Position numbers and translations under genes: made by a program
Notes under the pieces: generated by a model
The model's database searches: none
What the model saw: only the letters and a program-made list of their open reading frames with translations
Told to the model about the DNA's origin: nothing
Assembly (NCBI GenBank): GCA_000310025.1
Contig: FN649743.1
Location: 431,641-495,640, forward strand
Direction: 5' to 3'
DNA: 64,000 bases
Origin: Ectocarpus siliculosus
Lineage: Eukaryota; Sar; Phaeophyceae; Ectocarpales; Ectocarpaceae
Part shown: piece after piece, positions 37,978 to 49,622 of the stretch
Layout of the letters: each line of letters begins with the position of its first letter
How positions within the stretch are numbered: position 1 is the stretch's first letter

Positions 37978-40900
37978 CGACGACGACTAAGACGACGACG
38001 ACGACGACATCTACACTTAACACAACAATTACGGCTGTCACCTCTCGCGAAAAGGCCATCCACGACGACGTTGTCTGCGGTCAAGTACGGCACCGGCAGC
38101 CCGTCCAGGTATACGGCGGTAGACGATAAAGAGAGTTTCCCCCACCCCCCCATCGCCTGCCCGTATGTCACGGGCCCTGCTAAGCGAGAGAGTAACGAAT
38201 GGGACACATTGCGCGAAAAGGACGATGTCAGGTGTGCCGAAAGTCCGTGTTGTCGTGTTGACACTTTACGCGCTATTGAATCCCTTGGTCTCAAAAGAAA
38301 TGTTGCCAAGGTAAAAACTTTCTCGCTCGCGAGCAAAATCTGTTCTTTCTTATTTGGAGATGGGATGGCGATAGCTTTGCGATGGGTTGCCGGGTGCTAA
38401 GTATGTCCCCCTTGCGCTGAGGTTGTGCGTGAGGAGGGTATCCATCGATCGTTTGTGCCTCTACCGCCAGCTTGTCGAAGAAAGAAAAAAATATTTGCCT
38501 CGTCCTTCGTAGGGCCCCTCTTGAAGGTGCTCAAGATGCTCAAATTCCTCGCGTGGAGACCCTTCGAATGCATCAAAGAGCAGACGTATTGAGGAACACA
38601 CGTGACGCCGAGCACTAGCCGTGCCTAGGAACAGGGTGGTTGTATCTTAGGTACAGTATAGTGGGGGTGCTGGTGCTTGCATTGTGTAGCTTATGGCCCC
38701 AGGCCTACAAAATAGCAGCCCCCCTGTTTTCCTTCAACAATGCGCGGGGCGACAGCGATGCAGAAATATAGTGTCGCCCGAACTTGGAGCACGCTGCCTT
38801 TGGCAGGGTTGTCATCAATACGTCGCCAGCTTGGTTGTCAAGGCAGCCCTAACTTCGATGTCTCCATGCACCGCACTAACTAACCTGGATGCTCGTCAAG
38901 CTCCCGAACCGCGGCGAGCAGCGTCGGCTGAGGTTCTTTTCGCGAAAGCTGGCGATGCCGACGAGTATCCACCCGTCCGTGAGTTGAATCACACACGGTA
39001 CCAGGCCCAGTTCGTTGGGACAAAGGTGCACAAGGGAGCGGGAAGATACAGTGGTCATTGAAATTGGGCGTGAAGGTGGTGGAGACGCACGGGATACTGC
39101 GGCAAGACGGTGGGCAACGGTTTCGAGCTGCGAACTACCCTTCTTGCGTGTGCGTACGCCGTGCGGAATAATCTTATGTCTAGGCACCTTTCAGTGTAGA
39201 TCAAGCGGCAGCAACGACGAGCGCCAGAGGCAAGCTAACGATGCAAGTCGCTCCTGTCCATCGGGTAAGCACGGACGACACCTTCTATCGAAATTTTCCT
39301 GTACCGGAAGAGCGAACGCATCAGGGCTCCTGCCTGCCTCGTCGCCTCCCCTCTCCCGCCTTTTGCGCTTAGACCACACGACATGATACAACCCTCATCA
39401 CGACAACAAGCAAATCCCGAATTTGCCTATCTTGCGCTGTCAATTCGTCGTGGAGACGACTGGCTTCGGCTTACCTCGAAACTGATTTCGCCGAGAGTGA
39501 GCACCGCCAGCGGTTTCGCCCTCGCTTCATTTCCGCCAAACCCGTCCCCTCGAGCTTTGCGGGCACTCTCTGTCTCCGAAACCCGGTCGCCTACATTTCT
39601 ACCTCTGTTTGTGTCGATGCCGAAACCTCTACCGTCGCCAACCCCTCCCTCTTCATCGCCGCCTTCACCCTCGGGAACCTGTGTGATTCGCTTGCTGCGA
39701 CGCTTGGGGGTGTCGGCTCCGGTGGCCGCCGGGCTGGTTGAGCTCCGGCGGGTGGTCGGCCTGGCGTTATCTCCGCCCCCGTGATCGCTGAGATCGCTCC
39801 CGCTGCCGCTGCTGCCGAACCCGAGAAGGGAGGAGAGGCTCGCACCGCTCTGCCTCAAGCCCTTAAAGATCGCTCTCGGGTGCTGCGGCCACGGCATGCT
39901 GCTGCTGTTGCTGCTGTTGCCGCGTCCCCCTCCGCCGGCGCCGCCTCCCGAACCCGCGGCATCGCCACCGATGCTACCGCTCCCTCGGCCCAGGTGTAGC
40001 GCGGAAAAAAATCCCGAACCACTGTGACGGCCTTCGCTTGTGCTAGCGGTGCTCACGAACGTGACCGCTCCTTGCCGCTGGAGTTTTGAGCGTGGGAGTG
40101 GAGACGGAGGAGAACTCGAGGGAGAGGCTGGCGGGGGAGAAATGGGTGGCGGCATTCGCTCTGGCGGTGGTTCCCTTTCCAGGTGGAGGGTGAACCCTCC
40201 CAGTAGGACGGACGTGGCGCAAGAGTCCGACGGCGAAGAGGGAGAAGTCTCGCCTGGGCGTTGGGTTCCACCACCGATTTGGTGAACCCGCGGGCAGGCC
40301 GTAGGGGTGATACCAGCCGGGGTGAATCGGAGCATGGTGCGCGATGAGGAGCAAGTGGAGTGTAGAAATTGTTTCCAAGACGAATACATGTTGACTTGGC
40401 ATCCGCCCAAACAAGACATAGGCTAATCGTCTCGAAATAATCGATTTCCCATCGTTCATGGTGCCGTTTGCGTGCAGCAGAGAAGGGTGACTACACCGGA
40501 GGTGACCCACGATTTGCGAAAGAACGAGTGTGGGAAAGGTCTGTGCCAGAGAGTTACCATTGTGTGGAAGATCTCCAGCACGAATCTCATCTCCACCCTC
40601 CACCGCCGACAAGGTTGGCGAGAATCCAGTCGTCGCCGTACTAGCATTGCAGGAATGCTACAATGGAATGATGATCGCAGGAATACGTCATGGAGCATGG
40701 TATCCCATAGGTCTACGTATTTCTATGAACCTCACCTAGAGCTTCCTGAATCCCCTTCCACTGCAGAATCGCCGCGAGCTGCAAGTCACCCAGCTGAAAT
40801 CGAGGGGGTAAAGACACCGCTATGTGCCCCGCGCGTACCTCGATGCCCATCCTCGACCACAACGGCGGCTGCGACAGTTCCTCTCCCACGCCTCCGTCCC

Positions 40901-43900
40901 CGCTTCTATGTCCTCGCGCCCCCGCGCTCCCTCGTTGTGCTTTCACGTCGAGAGAGCAAGTATTTTCCGTTCCTCGATTCTCGTCCCGGCTTCTTGCAGT
41001 AGCGCTGCACCCGTTGTCGCTGTCGTTGCTTTGGCCCCGGCGGACTCCCCCCGCTCCTCCTTTCGGCCCAGCCCCCGGCTCACCACTACCGCTGCTGAGC
41101 GTGGCCGAAGCAGCACCACCAGTCGCAGCCGAGGCAAGCGACTCGTGCTGCTGTTGACGGGGCAAAGACCAATCAAGGCTTCGTCGGAACCTGAAGGAGC
41201 TGATGGCGACTATTCTGGTCATTCTGGCAAGGCTGTCGTCGCCATCGCCCGGGTGACCGTCACCGGCGCCCTCGTTGTCACCGCCGACTCCGTCCCCTTT
41301 CGACCCCGTAGCCTCTCCGTCTTCCCCCCCTGTCTTCTCCTCGCCCACTGCACCTTGCGCCTGAGAACGTTCCTCGACAAGTGGTTTGGCGCCGCCACTA
41401 TGACCACTCCTTGTCGCCGGTTCCATCAATCCACACCATGTCCGTCGCCGATGCTCCCGACACGCAGGGATGGCCTCTCCTTCGTTCCTTGCCGCGGTGG
41501 CGGAGACTCCCACCGCTGCTGCCGTCGACGGCCTTTCGTCATCACCTTTCGGAAATCTATCCATGTCTGTCTTATCTTCGTGGGGGTCAGTACGAGGAGA
41601 GGCTGCGGTTGGAGCACAACTGCCATCGTCTCCTGCCCCTTCTTGCCATGCTCCGCTAGACGCGAAGCGAAGACCGGGCTGTTGTGTGAGGTCGGCCTGC
41701 AGTGGTCGCGGTGAAGGTACCAGGATTTCCAGTAAGTCTGCGTCCATTGTCGTCTTGGCGTCGTGGTCCGGCGCCGGGTTATCATCCTGCGGCGTCGATG
41801 ACCTGCCATTGTCCCTCCTTCCTTCTCCTTGATTTTTTTCACGTGGACGATATGACGGAAAAACTGTCTTCGCTAGTGGATTCCGATCATGGCCAGAGTC
41901 AGTATTGGAGTCCCGATGTTCTCCCTGGTGCTTCTCCTTCTTCATGCTCATCTTGAAGTTAGCGAGGCGGACGACCGCCCGGTGGTGACACCATGGGGCA
42001 TGTGACGGCGCCGACGAAGCGGGAAAACACGGGGCTCCTTCCTTGCCGCCGGCGTGGTCGCTGTCCAGGCTACGGGGTCGACCTTCCGTTGCCGGATGCA
42101 GGGAAGAATGATCGTCTGGAGACGAGGTGGAAGAGGAGGAGGAGGAGGAGGAGCGCGAGGGGCGCACCAGCGGTCGCTGGGACGGAGGCGGCGACCGTAG
42201 CGGGCGGCCTTCCGTCACCTCCGAAAGCGCGCAGCGGAGGTAAGCTCCACGCAAGAGCACTCGTCTTGTGAACTCTACCGGGGGCGGCGGCGGTGGGAGG
42301 CCCACGAGGTGGTCGATTGTCAATACCAATCGCTGGGACAGACGTAGGAGCCTGCGTTGGGCGAGGTTTCAGGGGGAGGGAATCAGGCATGGGTTGCTGG
42401 CCTTAAGGTTTTTAGTGATATAGTGACCGCGAAAGGAATTCGGCCAAGTAACAATGTTTTCAGGAGTAATTCACACACCATCTGCCGGCATCTACAGCAG
42501 GTTTTCATCTGCAACCCTAACGCCTGCTCTCAACGCACGACACGTGCCACTGCGTTTCTAGCCTTCCGAAACATGAACATGACCCATTTCGCGCTCTTGG
42601 TTTGGGCATGCAACGTCTCACATGCAGTGAACCGAGCCAGACCACGCCATGTCTGTCCGATCAATGATAATATTCTCTGCCTTTACTGCTCCCCTTGCTG
42701 CAGGCGGCGGAGGCGAGCACGGGATCGCTCCCTCTCCTCCAACAGGCGCCGCTGAGGCCGCCGTCGCAACATGACCATCGCCGCCTCTCGTTGCCGCAGC
42801 AGTGGGCTGACCGCTCCCGTCGTCATCAACCTCCTCGGTATCACCGGTGGCACCGTTGCGGCCGCCGGGTTTCGCTTGAGTGTCGTTGCCGGTCGCTTTG
42901 GCGTCGGGTGCGAGTCCGAGAACCAGTGGTACATTGGCAACGCGGACCTACGCGACAGTGGTAGCGGGTAGAGTTGAGTTAAGCTCCTTTCTCGCGAACG
43001 GTGTGGGTGTGCATTGGCACAATGCGAACAAGAGGTTCTCTTCCAATTTGCTACGAAACATTGACAACGCAAGGGAGAATACGATGCATTTTGGTGCTGG
43101 CCTAGACTGCATTGTGGTCCTCCCTTGCCAGTCCAGGGCATGCATGGCATCGCAAGATCAACAGGTCGATGACGATAAATCACAAGACTACACAGAAAAC
43201 CAGCCCGGTACCGCAAGTTTTGTTCCTTCTGAAAAGAAGCGTGTCCCGATCGAAACGATGTTTGTTGACCAATCTGCTCGCTCCTGCACATGCCACCAAA
43301 CTGCATGGTAATATTGTGTACATGCTTGACATTCGCAACAACAATACCACAACCGCAACACTACCAGCACGATGCCATTTCAAACCATACCTGAGCGAAG
43401 GAGAGCCCTACTAAATTGACGATATGCTCGCAGTACTCCTCTCCGATGCTCTCAGTCCCAGACACCTTTTTCCGCGACGGAAGAGATCATAACAGCAGCG
43501 CGGGAAAGTCCTCTGTCACAGCGAAGACCGTGAGGGCCTGAAATCGGTAGCCATGAAACTTGTATGTGTACGCTGTATTCCCTCAAGCGGCTGCAAAGGA
43601 AATTTGAGCACAACGGCAAGTAGATGGCCTATGCGAGAGCTGTCTGTTTCGCCACTTCGAAGTAAGATAAGCTCCTCCCTCCCAGCAATCCTTTCGCTCA
43701 CACGCGATAGAGCAACTCCAACTCGATGTCCTACAGTAGTTCAATTTGAGGAACCTCTAGGTACTTGTGGCTTGAGTACAACAACAGGGCGATTAGACGC
43801 CATGGCGTCTTGGTTCGACGCTCGAGGTGTGTCTTGATATCACTGCAGCAGGTGCAAAACGAGACGTCCACCGCGCCGGCATTTGCATGCACATACCTCC

Positions 43901-46900
43901 TTGCATGAAACCGCCATCGTAGCCCTTGCCGTCCTTCCCAAGGAGTCTTTCTCCACCACCTTGTCCATGCGCACGCCGCGGAGTTCCAGCTTGAGGCGGC
44001 TCCATGTCGTGGCGTCGCCGTCGTCTTTGGCACGGCCTTCGGCAAAGCCTAACGGAACTCCTTCGGGGCAACCTTCCGTAGACGTTTCGACGAAGCCTAT
44101 TGTAGCGGCGTTGTCGTCCCGATTGTTGCTGTTGTTGTGGCCGTTGTCTCCGTTACGAGCGCCGCCTTGGGGGTGAAGAGGGCAGCCGGTGAAAATGGCC
44201 GAGTCCCGCATTCTCGAAGCCGCCGTTGCAGACGCCGCGAAGGGAGGAGGAAGCCTGTCCGCGAGGGAAACGCTCGCCCGAGAGCACTGCATCAGGCGCG
44301 CGGGAAGGTCGAGGACTGGTGTGAAAGGAAAGGAATTTAGGGACAATACTGAAGCTGAACCTTCCTTTCGGATAGCTTATTCAAAGGAGAGAACCAATAC
44401 TAGAGCAGCAGTACTTGTGCAGCAGCTAGTTGCGCTTTTATTTCTAGCGACGCTTGCAACGGGACCCTTTGATCGATCTCAGAGGAAAGGGGGAAAGGGG
44501 GAGAACGGTTGCGAATCGATCGAGAGCGACTGCATCATCCATAGCTCCTCATTTCTTTCCCATTACATGCCGCTTCAAAGAGTTCGCATGCCTTTCGAAG
44601 AAAGAGATGCATCGAGGGGGTAGTGGTGAACGTGGGCCACTTGCTGCTAGATTTTAACGTGTTGTAGGTGGTAGGTGGTTTCGAATTGTAGGAGAACGCA
44701 CGTAAGGCGCGACGTCGCCGAGAACAAATTGTGTGAATACCCACTCGCACATGCAAATAATCAGGCTCGCCTTGAACAACATAGAGGTGTCTTGCACCAC
44801 GGCGACCGAGTCCGAGCGCGAGCCTCCCAACGAACGGAGCAGCTTGTCGCAGGGAGCCGGGATGCGGCTCTTGCCGCGATGCTCGGTTTGTCCCTTTCGT
44901 TTGCGCAGACAGCGACAAATCCCGAGAGTGCATGGGAAGGGGGGTGCGGCGGAGAGGTGTAATTGTGTGTTAACGTGTTTAAGACAATGTTCCCCCTCTC
45001 GAACCGTTCAGTCCGTTGGTCATCAGACGTGTGGATTACTTCCGCGCATGATACTAGTGGCTACGACAGACCTACTGTAGCACGGCGACGGGTGCAAAGT
45101 AAACTGGGTAGTAAGCTAAGTAGACTCATGCGGTCGGCAGCTGGCTTTTTTTCGTATAACTCTTGCCGTACCTGTTGTACACTAACGTTGTCCGCCTCAA
45201 AGTCGAACCATCCCGGGTGCCCACGCCGTCTTTTCCCGCCAAGGCCAGCTACCTTCTCTTCTCTGGGTTCCCTAGCTATGGTGGGAGGGTTTTCGATGAA
45301 CTCCTCTACAGCAACCCTCACGGTGTCAATCGACACAATCTTTTGAGGACCGTCGGTCCTCGCTTGGGGTGTGCCACCTGTGCCGTTGTAGATTGTTGTC
45401 CCGTTCCGAAAGCAAGACGCCAACGCATGCAACGGTAACGTACGATCGTGGTGGTAGGGCCGGGGGAGTGTTCGTGGGGGGTGACGATGCAGCCACCTGA
45501 ACCTGAACACACCGGTTGTTTTCAGAACTATTAATGTGACCAAAAACAGCAGTAGTCAGTCAGAGGAACTTAAAGTTCAACCCTTGCAGCAATTAAAGGC
45601 TTGCGCTCTGTAGTCCTTTGTTCAAGGCAGACAGAACACACGCGCCGTGTCCTGTTGATAAGCCTGCCGTCAACAACTCGACCGTGACACAGTCGACAAC
45701 AGTGACGTGAACGAACAGAGAGGAAGCGGGGAGATGGGTTTCAACGGAGTGGGGGAATGTTTTGATTCTAGTGTCGGGATTCATGTATCGCGACAAAACT
45801 TTCTCTCACCAGCGAGGATCAGATTCGTTCTCCGTTGTATCATCGCCGTCAACGCTCCTGCCTCGTGCACACCCCGCAGGTTAAACCACCCCGCCAGCCC
45901 AGCGTCCACAGTGCCGGTTACCGCGCTTGCTTCGACCTTGACCTCGAGTACTTGGAAGTCCACGGTGTCAGAGGAAGAACCCAGCTGTGGCGACGGCCAC
46001 ATTAGCGGCAGCCGCTCTCGGCTCATCAGCCACTGGCGAAAATTTCGGAGGTTTCCAAGGAGCGTTCGCAGGCACCCCGGCAGCAGCGCAGACGACGACG
46101 GTCCTGAGGGCAGCGGCGGAAGCGACTGCTGTTGAGGCAGCAGACCGTTTGGCGGTTGTTCGATCGGGACCTTGTGCTTCGGTGCCTGCTTCGGTGTGAA
46201 GACGATGGTGGGGGCTGCGGAGAGGCTCCTGACCACGACACAGGACAAGCTTGTTGCAGATTCTTCCGCGCCATGCTTCGCCGCCCCCACTACCGCCTCC
46301 TCCGCCCCTCCCGAAGGGCGGCACTGGACACTGAGCTCGCCGAGGCGCACCAAGGCCCGACCACCAGTTGGGTCCGAGAATTGCATTGAGCTGCGCGTCC
46401 AAAGCATCTTCCGGACGGCTCTCGCCAGCCTGAGCTTCGTGCCGTCCTCTTCGTCCTCATCGGTTGGAGCGAGAGTTCTCCAGGTCACGTCCAGAGCGTT
46501 GTTCCCTGAAGATCCTTGCGCTTCTTCTTCCGCATCTGTAGATGTGGTGGAGGTGGTAGCGGGGAAATCCGGAGCTTCCCCGCCATTGCCGCGACCGAAG
46601 ATCTCGAGCCTACCCAACCGGCCAGACATGACGCCGTCCGCCGCAGGCGTACCGTCGCCGTTCCTTGCGCGATCATCGCTGCACATGAGGGTGAAAACGC
46701 CTATCGATAGCGACGCACACGCCGGCACTAACCTGGCATCCACAACGACGTTAAGGCCTCTAGGAGGCGCGTCCGTGTTTCCCGATGGCGGCTGGGATGA
46801 CGACCCGGAGTACCTTTGCTCTCCCCGCACTTTCTCTTCGGCTCCCGCCGCCGCCGCCGCCTCCACCTCCACCACTGCCTGTGCTGCCCCTTCCAATGTC

Positions 46901-49215
46901 TCGTTGTGCTCGTCAGACTCACAAGCAGAGGTAGTGGGGCCCAGGGCACCGGGGGTCGATACATCTTCAAGAATTGATTTGGCAACCCTCGAGTCATCGT
47001 CCAGCCCTGCTGACGACCCTTCGACGAAGGTCGGTCCTTCGCTCCTGTTAGCCCGTTTAGCGCTGTCGTTGGCGATACCTTCGTGAACGCTACTACTCGA
47101 GTCATTGGCCGGTGCCTCCAAGTTTCCTTGCGATGCTCGTAGGTCTTGTCTGCGAATCGTTGGTGCGCCGCTCCCGTGGACGCCGCCACCGCTAGGGTGC
47201 TCCGCGACTGATGGTGTTGCCTTCTCGAAATGCTGTTCACGCGCGTTGCCGCCGTTCTGCCGACAAGAGGGATCGCTCTCATCCAGCGAGATCGACTGCG
47301 GTATACTGCCCTGTGCTTGATGATCTTTCGCCCGTCTTTGGATCGCTAGCAAGCTTTCTAGCCAGGATAATTCTGAGACGGCATCGACTCTCCCCAGCGA
47401 GATAGTAAGGGAATGCAGTCCCTGAAACTGCCTTGTCTGGAAATTGTGTAAAGCCGGAAAGCCACCTGCGAGGAAACTGGGACACGAATGGTATGTGGGC
47501 AGGGATACAATATCGTCATGCACTACGATAGGGGGATGTTGCACGCCAGCACATAGCCGCACCGCAATAGAAAGAGGTTGCACAAAGAAAACAGCAGCAT
47601 AAATTTGTCGGTCAAAATGGGAGCATTGGGTCTAGGCTTGTAGACACTAGCAACGCCTGGAGGGGGGGAGGGGTGACACAACAGCACATGAAAATCTCAT
47701 CGCCTCCATGATGCTTGAAAGTAAACTGCAGGTGAGAGTCAGCAGCCAGCCGTAGTCAACGTACCCTTTCGCCTCCGGGCGAGAGCAGTCAGCCACAACT
47801 GCGATGTGAAGGCCGTCCAATGTGATGGAGAGTCTGTGTGCACTCCTACTTCCACCACTGAAGTGCGGCGATGTTGGCGGCGGCGGTTTTCCCTCAGCCG
47901 GCGCGCTATTTCTCGGGTACATTCTTGTCACCCCGTGTCTCCTGCGCCGCGGTTTGACCTCGGCTTCAATGGCGGACTCCACGAGCTTGATCTGTTGGAA
48001 TCGAAATGACACCTTCTCCCAGCGCGTGCAATGCATCGAAAACGGAGTCGCGTCGCGACAGAAATGGGAGGATTGTCAAGTTTCTCGACTTCTGTTTGAG
48101 CAGGTGATTGGTGCTTTGGTGGGGTGAAACGAGGGGCTGTAACGGTGCGGCTCTTACCCAAGAATTTGGTGGCCTAGATTTGAGGGTTCGATTTTCACCA
48201 AAGTATATACTTACAAACTTGAACCCTACATTGTACCCTACGGCTGCTACTGCGTATTTCATATTCAAGAGGACAAAATGCACCAGGGAAGGGGGGTCTG
48301 TAGAAGTGCGGAACTTTCTCGAGTGCATCTGCCGCATGTAGCGGTAGTGAATTCACGGTTGAATGAGCAAAAGCAAAGGGTAACTTCCCAACGCGTGTAT
48401 ACCCAATCAGTCTAGATGAGACCACGCACCGTTAGGCAAGACGATCGCTTGGAAACGAAGCCCACCAGCCGCATTCCCGTGAACTCGATCGCCCGAACTC
48501 CAATACCCGCATGGGTAGCAGCGGCTTTTCTTGCGCAACCACCATCTTTGAGAGGATCATCGCCGTTGCCGTCGTCCTTATGTTCAGAACCCGCCGGCCG
48601 TGTACCACAAGTCCCAGCTTGATCGGAGGTAGCTAACTCCACCCGCAGATCACAAACTTCCATCGCAACGAACCGTGCCCAAAGCAGCGCGGCTGCAGGT
48701 AGACTTGGAGGCTTCTTCTGGTTGCTGCCCTCCTCGAGGTTGGAGTTGATCGAACTTTTTCCGGGTCTGGCCGTCTCTTTGGTGGCATAAGAGGGCTCGA
48801 GCAAGGAAGCAGGTAGTGACACACTCGCGTTCTCCACAGTGAGCACGATGGCCTTACCCTTGCCCTTTTGCAGAGGCTGCCGTAGTATCATCTGCTTCAG
48901 GCGCCGAAACCCAAAGGAAAGCCTTCCGATCCGCACAATGACCCCATCCGACAAACGGACCTCGACGCCCCGAAAATAAAAGCGGAGACTAATGCTCTGG
49001 AACGTGATCGAGGTGATCGTTGTTCTTGGTGCTGATACATTGTGTTCGCCATTTTCTCCCCCTGCCGCCGGGTGCCGAGAGCAGACCCCGCCGCTCGCTT
49101 TTTGGTCTCGAAGGAAGTACTTCAGCCCTGCGCTCACAATCCACGCGCTTAGTTCTCTCTGAAATACGGCGGCGGTCACCGCAAGGCCGACAAGGCCTGG
49201 CAGCAACGCTCCCAT
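16465..49215 (-). CDS. BLTP2: Giant bridge-like lipid-transfer protein gene (SABRE/Hobbit/FMP27, BLTP2 family)
   Basis: One minus-strand gene of about 29-33 kb with more than 30 exons; segment entries give exon coordinates. Family members are rod-like proteins with a hydrophobic groove that move lipids at ER-plasma membrane contacts. Landmarks appear in family order: an N-terminal membrane helix and the first groove repeat (49.2-48.4 kb), the GFWDK-type motif FWDRLRCLLHG (exon junction 36680/36298), the strand LDIAWTC (34.45 kb), VVLDGLRLVWTLEIRDS (30.45 kb), EVHLKNPQ-IKLL (25.72/25.31 kb) and FFEVLDVVNTLLL (21.37 kb). Predicted length is well over 4,000 residues against about 2,100-2,700 in animals, plants and yeast. 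The excess comes from Gly/Ser/Pro/Asp-rich inserts. The start at 49215 is followed at once by a hydrophobic helix and faces the divergent psbM-like gene. Whether 18.8-16.5 kb belongs to it is open. Confidence 0.8.
20576..28167 (-). CDS. BLTP2-like gene, exons 21-32
   Basis: Exons read with matching phase: 27455-28167, 26806-27078, 25720-26095, 25176-25307, 24550-24617, 23979-24026, 23411-23891, 22762 to about 23145, 22178-22462, 21253-21375 and tentatively 20576-20658. An extra exon between 26806 and 26095 is possible. 27455-28167 starts FLFISDAVESF and then carries a Gly-run insert. The junction EVHLKNPQ / IKLLGDNASLILCAEGA matches the NPQ segment of the family. 22178-22462 starts MRHFSVDALYVYHE. 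21253-21375 reads FFEVLDVVNTLLLVPPPLE, the well-kept helix that precedes the C-terminal coiled region. Between 19.6 and 20.0 kb a charged frame (ELTRLEYRIGKCTWRL) could be the next, coiled-coil exon, but I could not fix its borders. Confidence 0.72.
28315..29351. mobile_element. Tc1/mariner-type MITE in an intron of the giant gene
   Basis: The left end cagtgggtggctcggtatca and the right end (reverse complement cagtaggtggcccgatataa) form imperfect terminal inverted repeats of about 30 bp, each preceded or followed by TA, the target duplication of the Tc1/mariner superfamily. Both subterminal regions are packed with the word accggcattat and variants, in both orientations. The AT-richer centre has no transposase. 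The element lies between the exons ending at 30437 and starting at 28167, leaving both splice sites intact. Confidence 0.75.
29757..30302. repeat. G-tract-bounded dispersed repeat (family A), copy 2
   Basis: Almost identical to copy 1 (1-565) over the full body. The word cgtagtagggggg occurs on both sides (29750-29763 and 30303-30317), a likely target-site duplication of about 13-14 bp. It lies in the intron directly downstream of the exon ending at 30437. The small number of differences from copy 1 suggests recent movement. Confidence 0.82.
30437..35276 (-). CDS. BLTP2-like gene, exons 16-20
   Basis: Exons: 34754-35276, 33223-34513, 32496-32881, 31838-32120 and 30437-31594. Phases agree throughout (2, 0, 2, 0, 0 at the exon ends). 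33223-34513 starts VAFVAEIMVILDIAWTCAG, a strand well kept in SABRE and Hobbit, and later has FLSDMRRRRSRT. It also contains three tandem copies of a 15-bp unit (around 34273-34317) coding for Gly-Val-Ser-Ser type repeats. 32496-32881 has LIQWFMPLPIAG and ends in GFALDIDR. 30437-31594 has a basic, Ala/Pro-rich insert of about 250 residues and then VVLDGLRLVWTLEIRDSV, another family landmark. Its donor at 30437 lies only 135 bp from a copy of the G-tract repeat in the following intron. Confidence 0.82.
35835..42272 (-). CDS. BLTP2-like gene, middle exons 9-15 with the GFWDK-type motif
   Basis: Exons: 40736-42272, 39475-40196, 38042-38156, 37437-37711, 36680-37044, 36181-36298 and 35835-35934, all in matching phase. 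The first exon is about 510 residues, mostly low complexity with Asp/Gly/Ser-rich repeats, but its end (GIEVRAGHIAVSLPPRFQLG) is a clean groove strand. 39475-40196 ends LAVLTLGEISFEV. 38042-38156 gives LSSTAVYLDGLPVPYL. The pair 36680-37044 and 36181-36298 forms the diagnostic stretch FWDRLR-CLLHGQLSL, matching the FMP27 GFWDK domain in which a tryptophan-aspartate pair is followed by LxxxLHG. 35835-35934 gives TCGHLDLNLQHTLL. Introns are short apart from those near 38-40 kb. An (AAC)n microsatellite sits in the intron between 38042 and 37711. Confidence 0.8.
37938..37978. repeat. (AAC)n microsatellite in an intron
   Basis: About 13 uninterrupted aac units followed by a gac-rich stretch to about 38008. 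It lies between the exons ending at 38042 and starting at 37711. Confidence 0.9.
42687..49215 (-). CDS. BLTP2-like gene, N-terminal exons 1-8
   Basis: Exons joined by donor, acceptor and phase: 48430-49215, 47765-47991, 45810-47476, 45172-45377, 44741-44893, 43897-44286, 43391-43465 and 42687-42947. Exon 1 starts MGALLPGLVGLAVTAAVF, a membrane anchor as expected for the N-terminus of this family, and continues with the first groove strands (TSITFQSISLRFYFRGVEV, IGRLSFGFRRLK). Exon 3 carries QGLHSLTISLG, then a disordered acidic/Ser-rich insert of about 250 residues, then further strands (NVVVDARLVPACASLSIG). Exon 5 reads VVQDTSMLFKASLIICMC. Exon 8 begins VRVANVPLVLGLAP and then turns disordered. 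Acceptors of exons 5-7 are weak and could shift by a few bases. A competing minus frame over exon 8 was rejected because its phase does not fit. Confidence 0.78.
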
Positions 49216-49622
49216 GATGCACGTTAGGTCGGAACCATCCGGGTATCACCTACAGTACTTTGTATGTGTGGAGGGTCGGCTGGTTGGCTCTCGCAACCCG
49301 TTGCCTTTCCGCGACTCATGTTTCATTGTTGTGCGCTTGCTACGCACATGTTGCGTGATACAAAGAGCAGTGCGCAACAGACTTGAACATAAACGATATG
49401 ACGGTAGACGAAAGACAGACTGGCGGTTACAGAGGACGCCAGTCTACCACTACAAACTCCCCCAACGCCAGGGGGGTAAATGATATTGTTTGCGTACCCC
49501 CCCCATCTTGGGGCTTCAAGCCTGATGCCCCTGGTCTGTCAACAAAATTGCCTCTCCGCTCCCAAGGAATCCCACGCTAGCCTTCTCGCCCTCTACACTC
49601 CAAACTCCACACATCTTTTACC
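49216..49622. promoter_or_regulatory. Shared divergent promoter region
   Basis: 407 bp separate the start codons of the giant minus-strand gene (49215) and the plus-strand psbM-like gene (49623). No clear TATA box is visible in either direction. The 60 bases before the plus-strand ATG are C/T-rich (ctctacactccaaactccac). The region is likely a bidirectional promoter, inferred from arrangement only. Confidence 0.45.

Noticed and set aside
40824-41714. 296-residue plus-strand ORF
   Set aside because: Antisense shadow of the exon 40736-42272.
42683-43306. Minus frame with a coiled-coil look (RQREAAMVMLRRRPQRRL)
   Set aside because: Its phase does not join neighbouring exons, whereas the frame starting VRVANVPLVLGLAP does.
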